From assembly GCF_900104095.1 (NCBI RefSeq), contig NZ_FNJO01000013.1, positions 62,001 to 126,000 of the forward strand: a stretch of 64,000 nucleotides of DNA, given 5' to 3'. Of this stretch, positions 34,653 through 43,368 are shown one piece after another. Each line of letters begins with the position of its first letter. The stretch's first letter is position 1. This stretch comes from Ralstonia sp. 25mfcol4.1 (GTDB lineage: Bacteria > Pseudomonadota > Gammaproteobacteria > Burkholderiales > Burkholderiaceae). Made by a program: the position numbers and the translations under genes. The notes beneath the pieces are model-generated. The model was not told the DNA's origin. It was given only the letters and a program-made list of their open reading frames with translations, and did not search any database.

Positions 34653-35477
34653 ATGGTCTCACGCCCGCCACCAGCGCCGCCGCTCTACCTTCAGATTCGC
34701 GACACGCTGCGAACCGCCATCCTGAATGGAGAGATGGCGCCGCATAGCCAGATCGAGTCGGAAAGCGAGCTACAGGCCCGGTTCGGGGTGAGCCGCATTA
34801 CGGTTCGCCAGGCCTTGAGTCATCTGGAGAAGGAAGGCCTGATCTTCAAGAAGCACGGAAAAGGCTCTTTTGTCTCGCAACCAAAGGCTTTTCAGAACGT
34901 ATCGGCGCTCGAAGGCTTTGCCGAGGCGATGTCCCGCATGGGGCACGAGATCTCGAACCGGATCGTGACGTTCCGGTTCGTGCCAGCCCCTGCTGACGTG
35001 GCGCGCCGGCTGGCCGTGGAGCCGGGCACGACGGTGACCGAGATCCATCGTGTACGGCTGCTCAATCGCCAGCCCGTGTCGTACGAGGTGACATTCGTAC
35101 CCGAGTCGCTCGGTCAACAGCTCCAGCACGCCGATCTGGTCACGCGCGACATTTTCCTGATTCTGGAGAACGACTGCGGCGTACCGCTTGGGTCGGCCGA
35201 CCTGGCGATCGATGCGGTCCTGGCCGATACCGCCATCGCCAAGGCACTGGGCACGCCGAAAGGCGCCCCACTCCTGCGCATCGAACGGCTGACGCACGAC
35301 GCGCAAGGCCAGCCGGTGGATTTCGAGTTTCTGTATTTCCGCAGCGACACCTTCCAGTACCGGCTTCGCATTGACCGGCAACCCCCCCCCCGCAGCAACG
35401 AAGGTCATAAGCTAATCCGAAACCATTCATTGGCCGTCAGCCATCCCGCTCCTACAATCGGTCCTAACTTGTTATAA
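34653..35477 (+). CDS. GntR-family regulator (HutC/UTRA type) with a C10 tract
   Basis: A 274-residue protein: winged HTH at about 8-75 (PLYLQIRDTLRTAILNGEM, then ESELQARFGVSRITVRQALS), then a UTRA effector domain ending at FQYRLRIDRQ. After that a run of ten C (35382-35391) encodes prolines, followed by 29 residues unlike UTRA proteins. Loss or gain of one C would end the protein near 35415 or 35410. The last codons and stop overlap an 18-base palindrome just before the flavoprotein operon, which the regulator probably controls. The start at 34653 lies after the promoter TATAAT. Confidence 0.85.
   Translation: MVSRPPPAPPLYLQIRDTLRTAILNGEMAPHSQIESESELQARFGVSRITVRQALSHLEKEGLIFKKHGKGSFVSQPKAFQNVSALEGFAEAMSRMGHEISNRIVTFRFVPAPADVARRLAVEPGTTVTEIHRVRLLNRQPVSYEVTFVPESLGQQLQHADLVTRDIFLILENDCGVPLGSADLAIDAVLADTAIAKALGTPKGAPLLRIERLTHDAQGQPVDFEFLYFRSDTFQYRLRIDRQPPPRSNEGHKLIRNHSLAVSHPAPTIGPNLL
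35430..35458 (+). promoter_or_regulatory. Promoter of the AprBA-like operon
   Basis: TTGGCC (35430-35435), a 17-base spacer, then TACAAT (35453-35458). It lies inside the 3' end of gntR as read with ten C. The start site would be near 35465, on the edge of the palindrome. Confidence 0.55.
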
Positions 35478-35483
35478 CAAGTT
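35466..35483. promoter_or_regulatory. GntR-type operator, 18-base perfect palindrome
   Basis: AACTTGTTATAACAAGTT is fully self-complementary. It contains the gntR stop codon and lies at the predicted start site of the downstream operon, a position that suits repression by the GntR protein. Confidence 0.75.
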
Positions 35484-35516
35484 GCCGGATATCACGTACC
35501 GGCACCCAACAGGACC

Positions 35517-37268
35517 ATGCAAACACACGAACTCGAGTACGACATCGTCGTGGTAGGCGGCGGCACCGCCGGCCCGATGGCCGCCATCAAGGCAAAACAA
35601 CGCAACCCTGCCCTGCGTGTGCTGTTGCTGGACAAGGCGCATGTCAAGCGAAGTGGCGCCATATCAATGGGCATGGATGGGCTCAACAACGCCATCATTC
35701 CCGGCCACGCCACCCCGGAGCAATACACGCGGGAAATCACGGTCGCCAACGACGGCATCGTGAATCAGGCGACGGTCCTGGCTTACGCGCGCCACAGCTT
35801 CAAAACCATCGAGGAACTGGATCGATGGGGCGTGCGATTCGAACGCGACGACACGGGCGACTATTCCGTGCGCAAAGTCCACCACATGGGCGCCTACGTG
35901 CTACCCATGCCGGAAGGCCACGACGTCAAGAAAGTCCTCTACCGCCAGCTAAAGCGGGCGCGGGTCGACATCACCAACCGGATCGTCACGACGCGGGTGC
36001 TGACCGGCCCCAACGGCGAAGCGGCAGGCGTGATGGGTTTCGACTGTCGGACGGCCGATTTCCATGTCATCCGCGCAAAGGCCGTCATCCTGTGCTGTGG
36101 CGCGGCAGGCCGCCTCGGGCTGCCGGCATCCGGCTACCTGATGGGCACCTACGAGAATCCGACCAACGCTGGCGATGGCTACGCCATGGCGTATCACGCG
36201 GGCGCCGAGTTGGCCAATCTGGAGTGTTTCCAGATCAACCCGCTCATCAAGGACTACAACGGTCCGGCGTGCGCCTACGTCACGGGGCCGATGGGAGGAT
36301 ATACCGCCAACGGCCGGGGCGAGCGCTTCATCGAATGCGATTACTGGAGCGGCCAGATGATGTGGGAGTTCTATCAGGAGCTCCAGAGCGGCAACGGACC
36401 GGTGTTCCTGAAGCTCGATCATTTGGCGGAAGAGACCATCCAGGCCATCGAGACGATTCTGCATACGAACGAACGTCCGAGCCGCGGCCGGTTCCATGCG
36501 CGACGCGGCAACGACTACCGCACCCGCATGATCGAGATGCATATCTCCGAGATCGGCTTCTGCAGCGGCCACAGTGCGTCCGGGGTGTGGGTCAACGAAC
36601 ATGCGGCCACATCCGTCCCGGGCCTTTATGCGGCAGGCGACATGGCCGCCGTGCCACACAACTACATGCTCGGCGCATTCACCTATGGCTGGTTCGCAGG
36701 GGAAAGCGCCGCGACCCTTGCCGGAGAGATCGCCTTGCCAGCGATCGACACACAACAGGTGGACGTCGAACGCAAGCGCGTGCTCGCACCGCTGCACCGC
36801 GCACACGGCCTGGCGCCCGCGCAAGTCGAGTACAAGCTGCGCCGATTCGTCAACGACTACCTGCAACCGCCCAAGGTGACACGCCGCATGGAAATCGGCC
36901 TGCAACGTTTCGCGGAGATTCGCGAGGATCTGGACCAGCTTGCCGCGGCCAATCCCCATGAGCTGATGCGTGCGGCCGAGGTCAGCGTGATTCTCGACTG
37001 CGCGGAGATGGCCGCGCGCGCATCGCTGTTCCGCGCGGAGAGCCGATGGGGGCTGTATCACTACCGCGTGGACCACCCGGCGCGCAACGATGTCGACTGG
37101 TTCTGCCATGCCCACCTGAAAAAGGACGACCACGGCGAGATGACGTCCTTCAAGAAACCCGTGGAGCCGTATGTCGTGCCGGTAGACGGCATCGAGCGCG
37201 AAGCCTACGCAAGGTTGCGCGTGGCGCCCGCACCCGCCGCTGCGGTTCCGCAAGCCGAAACCGTCTAG
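35517..37268 (+). CDS. AprA-like FAD flavoprotein (fumarate reductase/APS reductase family)
   Basis: A 583-residue flavoprotein: FAD-binding DIVVVGGGTAGPMAAIKAK at 9-27, a GAISMGMDGLNNA segment near 49-61, ILCCGAAGR near 183-191, and GLYAAGDMAAVPHNYMLGAF near 368-387. The substrate region (RGRFHARRGNDYR) differs from succinate dehydrogenases. Together with the small ferredoxin after it, it matches the AprBA layout. True AprA reduces APS in sulfate reducers; here the partner is a sulfonate-type transporter, so an oxidised organosulfur substrate is inferred. It starts 33 bases after the operator. The reaction is not established. Confidence 0.8.
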   Translation: MQTHELEYDIVVVGGGTAGPMAAIKAKQRNPALRVLLLDKAHVKRSGAISMGMDGLNNAIIPGHATPEQYTREITVANDGIVNQATVLAYARHSFKTIEELDRWGVRFERDDTGDYSVRKVHHMGAYVLPMPEGHDVKKVLYRQLKRARVDITNRIVTTRVLTGPNGEAAGVMGFDCRTADFHVIRAKAVILCCGAAGRLGLPASGYLMGTYENPTNAGDGYAMAYHAGAELANLECFQINPLIKDYNGPACAYVTGPMGGYTANGRGERFIECDYWSGQMMWEFYQELQSGNGPVFLKLDHLAEETIQAIETILHTNERPSRGRFHARRGNDYRTRMIEMHISEIGFCSGHSASGVWVNEHAATSVPGLYAAGDMAAVPHNYMLGAFTYGWFAGESAATLAGEIALPAIDTQQVDVERKRVLAPLHRAHGLAPAQVEYKLRRFVNDYLQPPKVTRRMEIGLQRFAEIREDLDQLAAANPHELMRAAEVSVILDCAEMAARASLFRAESRWGLYHYRVDHPARNDVDWFCHAHLKKDDHGEMTSFKKPVEPYVVPVDGIEREAYARLRVAPAPAAAVPQAETV

Positions 37269-37282
37269 GGAGATCACAACAC

Positions 37283-37528
37283 ATGACCCTCGTACCCCGC
37301 GATGCGCATGCGCGTTCCAGCGTGCCCGTGACCATCGATGAGGACAAGTGCATTGCCGACAAGGGCTGCACCGTCTGCATCGATGTCTGCCCGATGGACC
37401 TGCTTGCCTTGGACCCTGTCACCGGCAAGGCCTTCATGAAGTTTGACGAATGCTGGTACTGCATGCCGTGCGAGCGCGATTGCCCCACAGGCGCCGTGCA
37501 CGTCGACATTCCCTACCTGCTGCGCTGA
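37283..37528 (+). CDS. AprB-like ferredoxin with two 4Fe-4S clusters
   Basis: An 81-residue ferredoxin. The first cluster motif is CIADKGCTVCIDVCP and the second is CWYCMPCERDCP, both complete. The six-residue gap between Cys1 and Cys2 of the first motif is wider than the usual CxxC and is the form seen in AprB-like ferredoxins. It would carry electrons to or from the flavoprotein 14 bases upstream. The longer in-frame region before 37283 is the end of the flavoprotein gene in another frame. Confidence 0.87.
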   Translation: MTLVPRDAHARSSVPVTIDEDKCIADKGCTVCIDVCPMDLLALDPVTGKAFMKFDECWYCMPCERDCPTGAVHVDIPYLLR

Positions 37529-37605
37529 AAGTGCCTGGCGCCGACGACGCGCCCCCCAAACCAACCGTACACGCCCCGTTCTTGCAAGCCATGAAGGAAA
37601 GCCAG

Positions 37606-39027
37606 ATGAAGAAATCGCTGTTTTGCGCCCTATTCCTCCTTCCTGCGGTATCCACGCTCGCGGCCGGACGCGCTGATGCGGAAACGATCCGCGTGGCCAT
37701 CGGCACCCAGGACACCACGATCAACACCGCCACCGGCGGGTCACTGATTCGTGAACTGAAATTACTCGACAAGTACCTGCCGCGCGATGGCAAGTACAAG
37801 AATGTGACCTATGACGTTCAGTGGAAGAACTTCACCAGCGGGGCGCCGATCACCAACGAAATGGTGGCCGGCAAGCTGGACTTCGGCTCCATGGCTGACT
37901 TCCCCGGTGTGCTGAACGGCGTGGCCAACCGCAAGGCTGGCAAGGAGAGCATCTTCATCAGCGTGCTGTCCGGCAGCACCACCGGTAGCGGAAATGGCGT
38001 TGTGGTACCGGTCAATTCACCGGTCCAATCGCTGGCGGAACTCAAGGGCAAGACCATCACGGTACCCTATGCTTCCACCGCGCATGGCATGCTGCTGCGG
38101 GCGATTGCAGCACAGGGCTGGGATCCCGAGCGCGACGTCAACATCGTGACGCAGGCGCCCGAGGTGGCGGGCCCGGCGCTACAGGCCGGCAAGGTCGAGG
38201 CCCACGCGGACTTCGTCCCGTTTGCCGAACTGTTCCCGTACCGTGGATTTGCCCGCAAGATCTACGATGGCTCGCAGGCCAAGGCGCCCACCTTGCACGG
38301 CACACTCGTGGAAAAGGACTATGCACAGAAGTACCCGGAAATCGTGGTGGCCTATCTGCGAGCCGTCATCGAGGCCAACCGGCTGGTATCGGCGGAACCG
38401 GAGAAGTACAGCGAACTGATCGCCAGGATCACGGGTATCGAACCCGAGGTCAACTACCTGTTCCACGGTCCGCTCGGGCTTCAGACCCGTGACCTGACCT
38501 GGAAGCCCGAATACCGCCAGGCCGTTCAGACCTCGTTCGACACGCTAAAGCTGCTCAAGCGCGCCGACGGCGACCTGGATGCCGGTCAGTTCATCGACGA
38601 CCGCTACCTGCGCGCGGCGTTCCAGGCGGAGAAGCTCGATTACGAGGCCGCACTGCGGAACTACGCGCCACTGCCGCTCAAGGCCAACGACGCCGCGACC
38701 GGCAAGGCAATTGGCAACGTCGAGCGCGTGGCCCAGATCTGGGTGCGCGGCGAATCTCGCGTGCGGCACTATGCTTCCCCCGAATCCGCCTTGCAGGCCC
38801 TTGGCGCGTTGCAGCGCGAGGGCAAGGAGGTCCGCGCGTTCTATGCCCAGGACAGGGAATCTGGCATCAAGCTGCTTGGCAATCAGGCATGGTTCGCGCG
38901 CGACAAGGACGGCCGACTGAATGCGTTTCTCCTCAAGGCGCGCGCCCAGGCGTGGGCCAGCCAGCATGGCGGGGAAGTGCTGGACTACGCGAGTGCGCGG
39001 AATCCCTCCGCGCTGGCTGCACGCTGA
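37606..39027 (+). CDS. ABC transporter receptor, nitrate/sulfonate/taurine type
   Basis: A 473-residue exported receptor from the ATG at 37606 (AAGGA upstream); another in-frame ATG at 37591 lacks a ribosome site. A signal peptide ends near AGRADA. The NMT1/SsuA-like domain includes KNFTSGAPITNEMVAGKLD and LKGKTITVPYAST. About 120 extra C-terminal residues (from roughly 350) lie beyond the usual 330-residue SsuA length and include RVAQIWVRGESRVRHYASPE. The extension may be a second small domain. It feeds the permease at 39037. Confidence 0.85.
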   Translation: MKKSLFCALFLLPAVSTLAAGRADAETIRVAIGTQDTTINTATGGSLIRELKLLDKYLPRDGKYKNVTYDVQWKNFTSGAPITNEMVAGKLDFGSMADFPGVLNGVANRKAGKESIFISVLSGSTTGSGNGVVVPVNSPVQSLAELKGKTITVPYASTAHGMLLRAIAAQGWDPERDVNIVTQAPEVAGPALQAGKVEAHADFVPFAELFPYRGFARKIYDGSQAKAPTLHGTLVEKDYAQKYPEIVVAYLRAVIEANRLVSAEPEKYSELIARITGIEPEVNYLFHGPLGLQTRDLTWKPEYRQAVQTSFDTLKLLKRADGDLDAGQFIDDRYLRAAFQAEKLDYEAALRNYAPLPLKANDAATGKAIGNVERVAQIWVRGESRVRHYASPESALQALGALQREGKEVRAFYAQDRESGIKLLGNQAWFARDKDGRLNAFLLKARAQAWASQHGGEVLDYASARNPSALAAR

Positions 39028-39036
39028 GGGGTCATC

Positions 39037-39864
39037 ATGTCGACCATTGCATTGTCGAACGCCCCGTCGGCGCCGCGATCGTGGCTGCGCAATCCCGGCC
39101 GGCAGGCCCTGCGCGCGGCGTCGCTTGCGCTGTGCCTGCTGCTTTGGCATCTGGCCACTACCTACAAGGCCAATCTTGGCGTGGTGACTTTCCAGAACGT
39201 GCCGACGCCGGCCGAAACCGTGGCTGCGGGATGGGCGTTGCTGCAATCGCCGAAACTCGTCCAGCACCTGGGCAGCAGTGTTGCCCGCGTGGGGTATGGC
39301 TTCGGCTTCGCCGCCGTGCTTGCCATCCCGCTGGGACTGTTGATCGGCCGCTCGCAATGGGCGCGGCACGCCCTGCTGACCCCGCTCGAAGTGCTGCGTC
39401 CGATACCGGCGGTCGCCTGGATTCCGCTGGCGATCCTGATGTTTCCATCCTCCGAGTTATCGATGATCTTCATCACCTTCACCGGGGCGTTCTTTCCAAT
39501 TCTGCTCGGCGCCATTCACGGTGCGGAATCCGTGGACCAGCGGCTGGTGGCATCGGCCCGCAGCCTTGGCGCAGGCCCATTGCAGGTGCTGCGCGAGGTG
39601 GTGTTGCCCGGTGCGGCGCCCGCCGTCGTGACGGGCCTTGCCATCGGCATGGGCACGTCGTGGTTCTGCCTGGTCACCGCGGAAATGATCTCGGGGCAGT
39701 TCGGCATTGGCTATTACACGTGGGAGGCGTACACCGTGCAGCGCTACCCCAACATCGTCGTTGGCATGCTGTTGATCGGCTTGCTGGGGATGGGTAGCAG
39801 CGCACTGGTGCGATACGCCGGACGCCGCGCCACGCCCTGGTTGTCTATCGGAGGCGGAAAATGA
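39037..39864 (+). CDS. ABC transporter permease, SsuC/TauC family
   Basis: A 275-residue permease with about six spans. The EAA loop is ESVDQRLVASARSLGAGPLQ near 166-185, and LRPIPAVAWIPLAILMF near 119-135 is typical of sulfonate/nitrate permeases. The first 25 residues are cytoplasmic and basic. It ends in a 4-base overlap with the ATPase (ATGA). Confidence 0.9.
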   Translation: MSTIALSNAPSAPRSWLRNPGRQALRAASLALCLLLWHLATTYKANLGVVTFQNVPTPAETVAAGWALLQSPKLVQHLGSSVARVGYGFGFAAVLAIPLGLLIGRSQWARHALLTPLEVLRPIPAVAWIPLAILMFPSSELSMIFITFTGAFFPILLGAIHGAESVDQRLVASARSLGAGPLQVLREVVLPGAAPAVVTGLAIGMGTSWFCLVTAEMISGQFGIGYYTWEAYTVQRYPNIVVGMLLIGLLGMGSSALVRYAGRRATPWLSIGGGK

Positions 39865-40739
39865 GCGCGGCCACCATCACATCCGGCGCAGGCGTCGCGG
39901 GACGGGTCGATATGCAGTCCCTGACGATTGCGCTCGGACGGGGTGCGCAGCGTTTCACCGCCGTGCGGGACTTCAGCACGGTGATCGAACCGGGCGAGTT
40001 CGTCTGCATCCTTGGGCCTTCCGGTTGCGGAAAGTCCACGTTGCTTGGCGTTCTCGCCGGGCATATCGCACCGGCGGGCGGCCATGCGCTGCTCGATGGC
40101 CGCCGCATCGACGGGCCACATCCCGAACGCGGCATCGTCTTTCAGCATCACACGCTATTTCCCTGGCGTCGGACTGTCGACAACGTCGCCTTCGGGCTCA
40201 AGATGCGTGGCGTGAGCAAGGCGGCACGTCTGCACCGCGCAAGCGCGCTGCTGGAGCGGGTTGGCCTGGCCGCGTTCGCCGACCGCTACCCCTCCCAGTT
40301 ATCGGGCGGCATGCAGCAGCGGGCCGAGATCGCGCGGGTCATGATCAACCGCCCACGCATGCTCCTGATGGACGAGCCCTTCGGCGCACTGGACGCTCAG
40401 ACGCGCGCCATGATGCAGGCGCTGTTGCTAGACGTATGGAGCGAAGAGCGGCCCACCGTGGCATTCGTCACGCACGATATCGACGAGGCGCTGTTCCTGG
40501 CCGACCGCATCCTCGTCATGAGTCCCGGGCCAGGCACGCTGATCGAGGACCTGCGCGTGCCGTTTGCCCGTCCGCGCGCACGCGGCGAACACGAAGACTT
40601 GACGACCCAGCCGGCATTCATCGACATCAAGCGCCACCTGCTGGCTTTGCTGCGGCACCGGGCACCTGCGCTGCCCGCTCCGCGCCTGAGTCCGCTCGGC
40701 GATCCGCGCCCCGCGCCATCCTCCATCCCCTCTACCTGA
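39861..40739 (+). CDS. ABC transporter ATPase, SsuB/TauB family
   Basis: A 292-residue ATPase with Walker A GPSGCGKST near 52-60, Q-loop FQHHTLFPW, signature LSGGMQQRAEIAR, Walker B MLLMDEPFGALD and the switch His in THDIDEA. The signature reads QQRAE where most relatives have QQRV(A/G). It powers the permease upstream. The C-terminal tail is proline-rich. The HEAT-repeat gene begins six bases later. Confidence 0.92.
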   Translation: MSAATITSGAGVAGRVDMQSLTIALGRGAQRFTAVRDFSTVIEPGEFVCILGPSGCGKSTLLGVLAGHIAPAGGHALLDGRRIDGPHPERGIVFQHHTLFPWRRTVDNVAFGLKMRGVSKAARLHRASALLERVGLAAFADRYPSQLSGGMQQRAEIARVMINRPRMLLMDEPFGALDAQTRAMMQALLLDVWSEERPTVAFVTHDIDEALFLADRILVMSPGPGTLIEDLRVPFARPRARGEHEDLTTQPAFIDIKRHLLALLRHRAPALPAPRLSPLGDPRPAPSSIPST

Positions 40740-40744
40740 CCTTG

Positions 40745-41716
40745 ATGACTGCTTCCCTTTTGCTGACCAATGCCTTGCCGGACGACATCCGCCTGCAGTC
40801 CCCCGATGCCGCCGTGCGCAGGCTGGCACTGATCGACGCCGCTGAAACCGAGGACGCGGCCTGTGTTCCGCTGCTCGTGCGAGCGCTGCGTGACGACGCC
40901 GATACCGGCGTACGCCGCACGGCTGCGGAAAGCCTGGGTGCATGGGAGACACCGGAAGCGGTCGATGCCCTGTGCGATGGCCTCTATGACAGCGATGCCT
41001 CCGTCCGGTCGATGGCTGCCGAAAGCCTGGCTTGCCTGAAACAGCCGGCACTTGGCGCCCGGCTGCTGACGCGCCTGACAGATCCCGACGCCGATGTTCG
41101 CGCGGCGCTGCTGCGGGCGCTACGGGAACTGCGCTTGCCACAGAGCGCCGCGCCAGCCCGTCAGCACCTGGCGGACCCGTCCGCGGCGGTAAGACGGGAA
41201 GCCATTGGTGTCCTTGGCTGGTTGCGTCATACCCCCGCGCTATCCGATCTATCCACGCTCGCGCAACAGGACCCCGAGCCGGACGTGCGCCGCGCCGCCA
41301 TGGGCGCGCTGGCATTCGCCAACGACGATGGCGTGCTGCGCACACTCGTCGATGGTTTGGCGGACAGCGACTGGCAGGTACGGGAAGAAGCCGCCGCCAC
41401 GCTCGGCAAGCTGCGTTTCGCTGCCGCCCGCCCGGCGCTCGAGGCCGCGCTTGACGACGCATATTGGCAGGTCGCCTTGCAGGCGGTGCGCGCGCTGGGC
41501 CGGCTAGGGGATCCGCTAAGCGGTCGCCCGGTGGCCATGTTGTTGACGTATGCGGTGAGTAACGTACGCAAGGAAGCGGCGCTGGCGCTGGGCGAGGTCG
41601 GCACACTCGCCGAGCTTGCCGTGCTTGGCGTCTCGCTGCAGGACGATGATCCGGAGGTCCGAAAGGCCGCCCGCATCGGCATCGCGCAGATCGAAGCACG
41701 CCACCGGTCAGCCTGA
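40745..41716 (+). CDS. HEAT-repeat (PBS-lyase type) protein
   Basis: A 323-residue protein made of about nine HEAT or PBS-lyase repeats, each of about 31 residues: a helix with a DxDxxVRRxAAxxLG pattern, a short turn, then a second helix. Examples are DTGVRRTAAESLGAWE near 54-69, DWQVREEAAATLGKL near 205-219, and SNVRKEAALALGEVG near 264-278. It has no catalytic motif and is probably an all-helical solenoid for protein binding. In cobalamin and bilin systems such repeats handle cofactors. It ends the operon and may assemble or regulate the flavoprotein-ferredoxin pair (inference). Confidence 0.85.
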   Translation: MTASLLLTNALPDDIRLQSPDAAVRRLALIDAAETEDAACVPLLVRALRDDADTGVRRTAAESLGAWETPEAVDALCDGLYDSDASVRSMAAESLACLKQPALGARLLTRLTDPDADVRAALLRALRELRLPQSAAPARQHLADPSAAVRREAIGVLGWLRHTPALSDLSTLAQQDPEPDVRRAAMGALAFANDDGVLRTLVDGLADSDWQVREEAAATLGKLRFAAARPALEAALDDAYWQVALQAVRALGRLGDPLSGRPVAMLLTYAVSNVRKEAALALGEVGTLAELAVLGVSLQDDDPEVRKAARIGIAQIEARHRSA

Positions 41717-41799
41717 GGGGTATCCTGGCTTGGCTGCAAACCCGTCGAGCGGCTCGCCTGCCACAACGCCGCCGACCGCAGCCAACACGCACTGCCCCG

Positions 41800-42588
41800 C
41801 TAGAGCAATGCCAGATGGCGGCGCGCTTCGTCCCGCACGAGATGGAGCGCGTGGGCCTTGATGTTGCGATAGACCGGGTCAGCGGCCAGCACCTCGGCGT
41901 CTCGCGGACCCGCGGCGACCGGGACGTCGATCTGTTCCCGGATGCGTCCGGGCCGCGCCGACATGACCAGGATGCGCGTGCCGAGCAGGATGGCTTCGTC
42001 GACATCGTGCGTGACGAAAACTACGGTCGTGCGCAGGCGCTGCCATGTTTCGAGCAGCAATTCCTGCATCAGAGACCGTGTCTGGGCGTCCAGCGCGCCG
42101 AACGGTTCATCCATCAGCAGAACTTCCGGCCGCATGATCCAGGCCCGGGCCAGCGCCACACGTTGCTTCATGCCGCCAGAGAGTTCCCACGGACTGGCGT
42201 CGTGATGTCGTTGCAGCCCCATCTGCAGGAGCAGAGCCGTCGCGCGGGGACGCCAATCCGCTTCCGGCAATCCCAGCATCCGGGGGCCAAACGTCACGTT
42301 TTCAAAGACAGAAAGCCACGGGTACAGCATCGGCTGCTGGAACACCATGCCGCGCGTCGGCGAGGGCCCGGTGACGACGCGACCCTGGCTCAGGATACGG
42401 CCATGCCGGGGGGTCTCGAAGCCGGCAATCAGGTTCAGGATCGTCGATTTCCCACAGCCGGAAGGGCCAAGCAATACAACGAATTCGCCAGGCTCCACCT
42501 GCAGACTCACATCCTGCAACACAGGAGGCTGCGCCGTTTGCGGCGATCCGAAATCGAACGTCACGCGTTCGAGCACAATGTCTGCCAT
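41800..42588 (-). CDS. ABC transporter ATPase, taurine/sulfonate type
   Basis: A 262-residue ATPase from the ATG at 42588, with Walker A GPSGCGKST near 41-49, Q-loop FQQPMLYPW, signature LSGGMKQR, Walker B VLLMDEPFGALD and THDVDEA. It is third in the minus-strand operon receptor-permease-ATPase. An upstream in-frame start overlaps the permease and is not needed. It converges on the HEAT gene with an 83-base gap. Confidence 0.92.
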   Translation of the reverse strand: MADIVLERVTFDFGSPQTAQPPVLQDVSLQVEPGEFVVLLGPSGCGKSTILNLIAGFETPRHGRILSQGRVVTGPSPTRGMVFQQPMLYPWLSVFENVTFGPRMLGLPEADWRPRATALLLQMGLQRHHDASPWELSGGMKQRVALARAWIMRPEVLLMDEPFGALDAQTRSLMQELLLETWQRLRTTVVFVTHDVDEAILLGTRILVMSARPGRIREQIDVPVAAGPRDAEVLAADPVYRNIKAHALHLVRDEARRHLALL

Positions 42589-42589
42589 A

Positions 42590-43366
42590 TCAACTCTTGC
42601 CCGTCCACGGCACGATGACCCGTTGCAGCGCCACCAGCACCACATCCAGGGCGTATCCGATCAGTCCGAGAATGACGATGCCGATCATCACGACATCGGT
42701 ACGCAGGTAAGACCCCGCGTTGATGATCATCCAGCCCACGCCGGACGTGGATGCCACGAGTTCCGCCGCCACCAGCGCGGTCCAGCCGATGCCCACCGAA
42801 AGCCGGATGGTCGTGAACAGATCCGCCGCGCAATGCGGAAACACCACGCGCCAGAAGATCTGCCATCGGCGAAGACCCAGTGTTTGCGCCACGCGTACAT
42901 AGCCATGCGGCACCCCCTGCACGGCGGCAGTGGCGCCCACCAGCACGTTCAGAAACGTGGCAATGAAGATCAGGAAGAACTTCGACGCTTCGTCGATGCC
43001 AAGCCAGACAATCGTCAGCGGAATCAGTGCGATCTTGGGCAGCGGGCGCAGGAACTGAACAAACGGATTCAGCGCCGCGTTGAGCCCGCCGTGCAGCCCC
43101 ATCGCCAGCCCTAGCGGCACCCCGATTCCCACGGCCACCACGAACGCCGACAATGCGCGTGCCAGGCTGATACCGATATGGCGCGCGAGCGAAATCTGCC
43201 CATATCCGTTCTGCCACAGCCCGGCCAGCGTCCCCAGCAATTCACTAGGCGGCGGCAGGAACAGTGTGTCAACCCAGCCAGACCCGCCCGCAACCTGCCA
43301 GAGCCCCAGGACGGCAACTACCGCCAGGGCGCTGACCGCACCCTGGCGCGTACGACGCGAGGCCAC
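42590..43366 (-). CDS. ABC transporter permease, TauC/SsuC family
   Basis: A 258-residue permease: LRPLPKIALIPLTIVWLGID near 105-124 and the EAA loop VPHGYVRVAQTLGLRRWQIF near 151-170, with about six spans. It lies between the receptor gene (2-base gap) and the ATPase gene (1-base gap), so the three form one transcript. Confidence 0.92.
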   Translation of the reverse strand: MASRRTRQGAVSALAVVAVLGLWQVAGGSGWVDTLFLPPPSELLGTLAGLWQNGYGQISLARHIGISLARALSAFVVAVGIGVPLGLAMGLHGGLNAALNPFVQFLRPLPKIALIPLTIVWLGIDEASKFFLIFIATFLNVLVGATAAVQGVPHGYVRVAQTLGLRRWQIFWRVVFPHCAADLFTTIRLSVGIGWTALVAAELVASTSGVGWMIINAGSYLRTDVVMIGIVILGLIGYALDVVLVALQRVIVPWTGKS

Positions 43367-43368
43367 GA

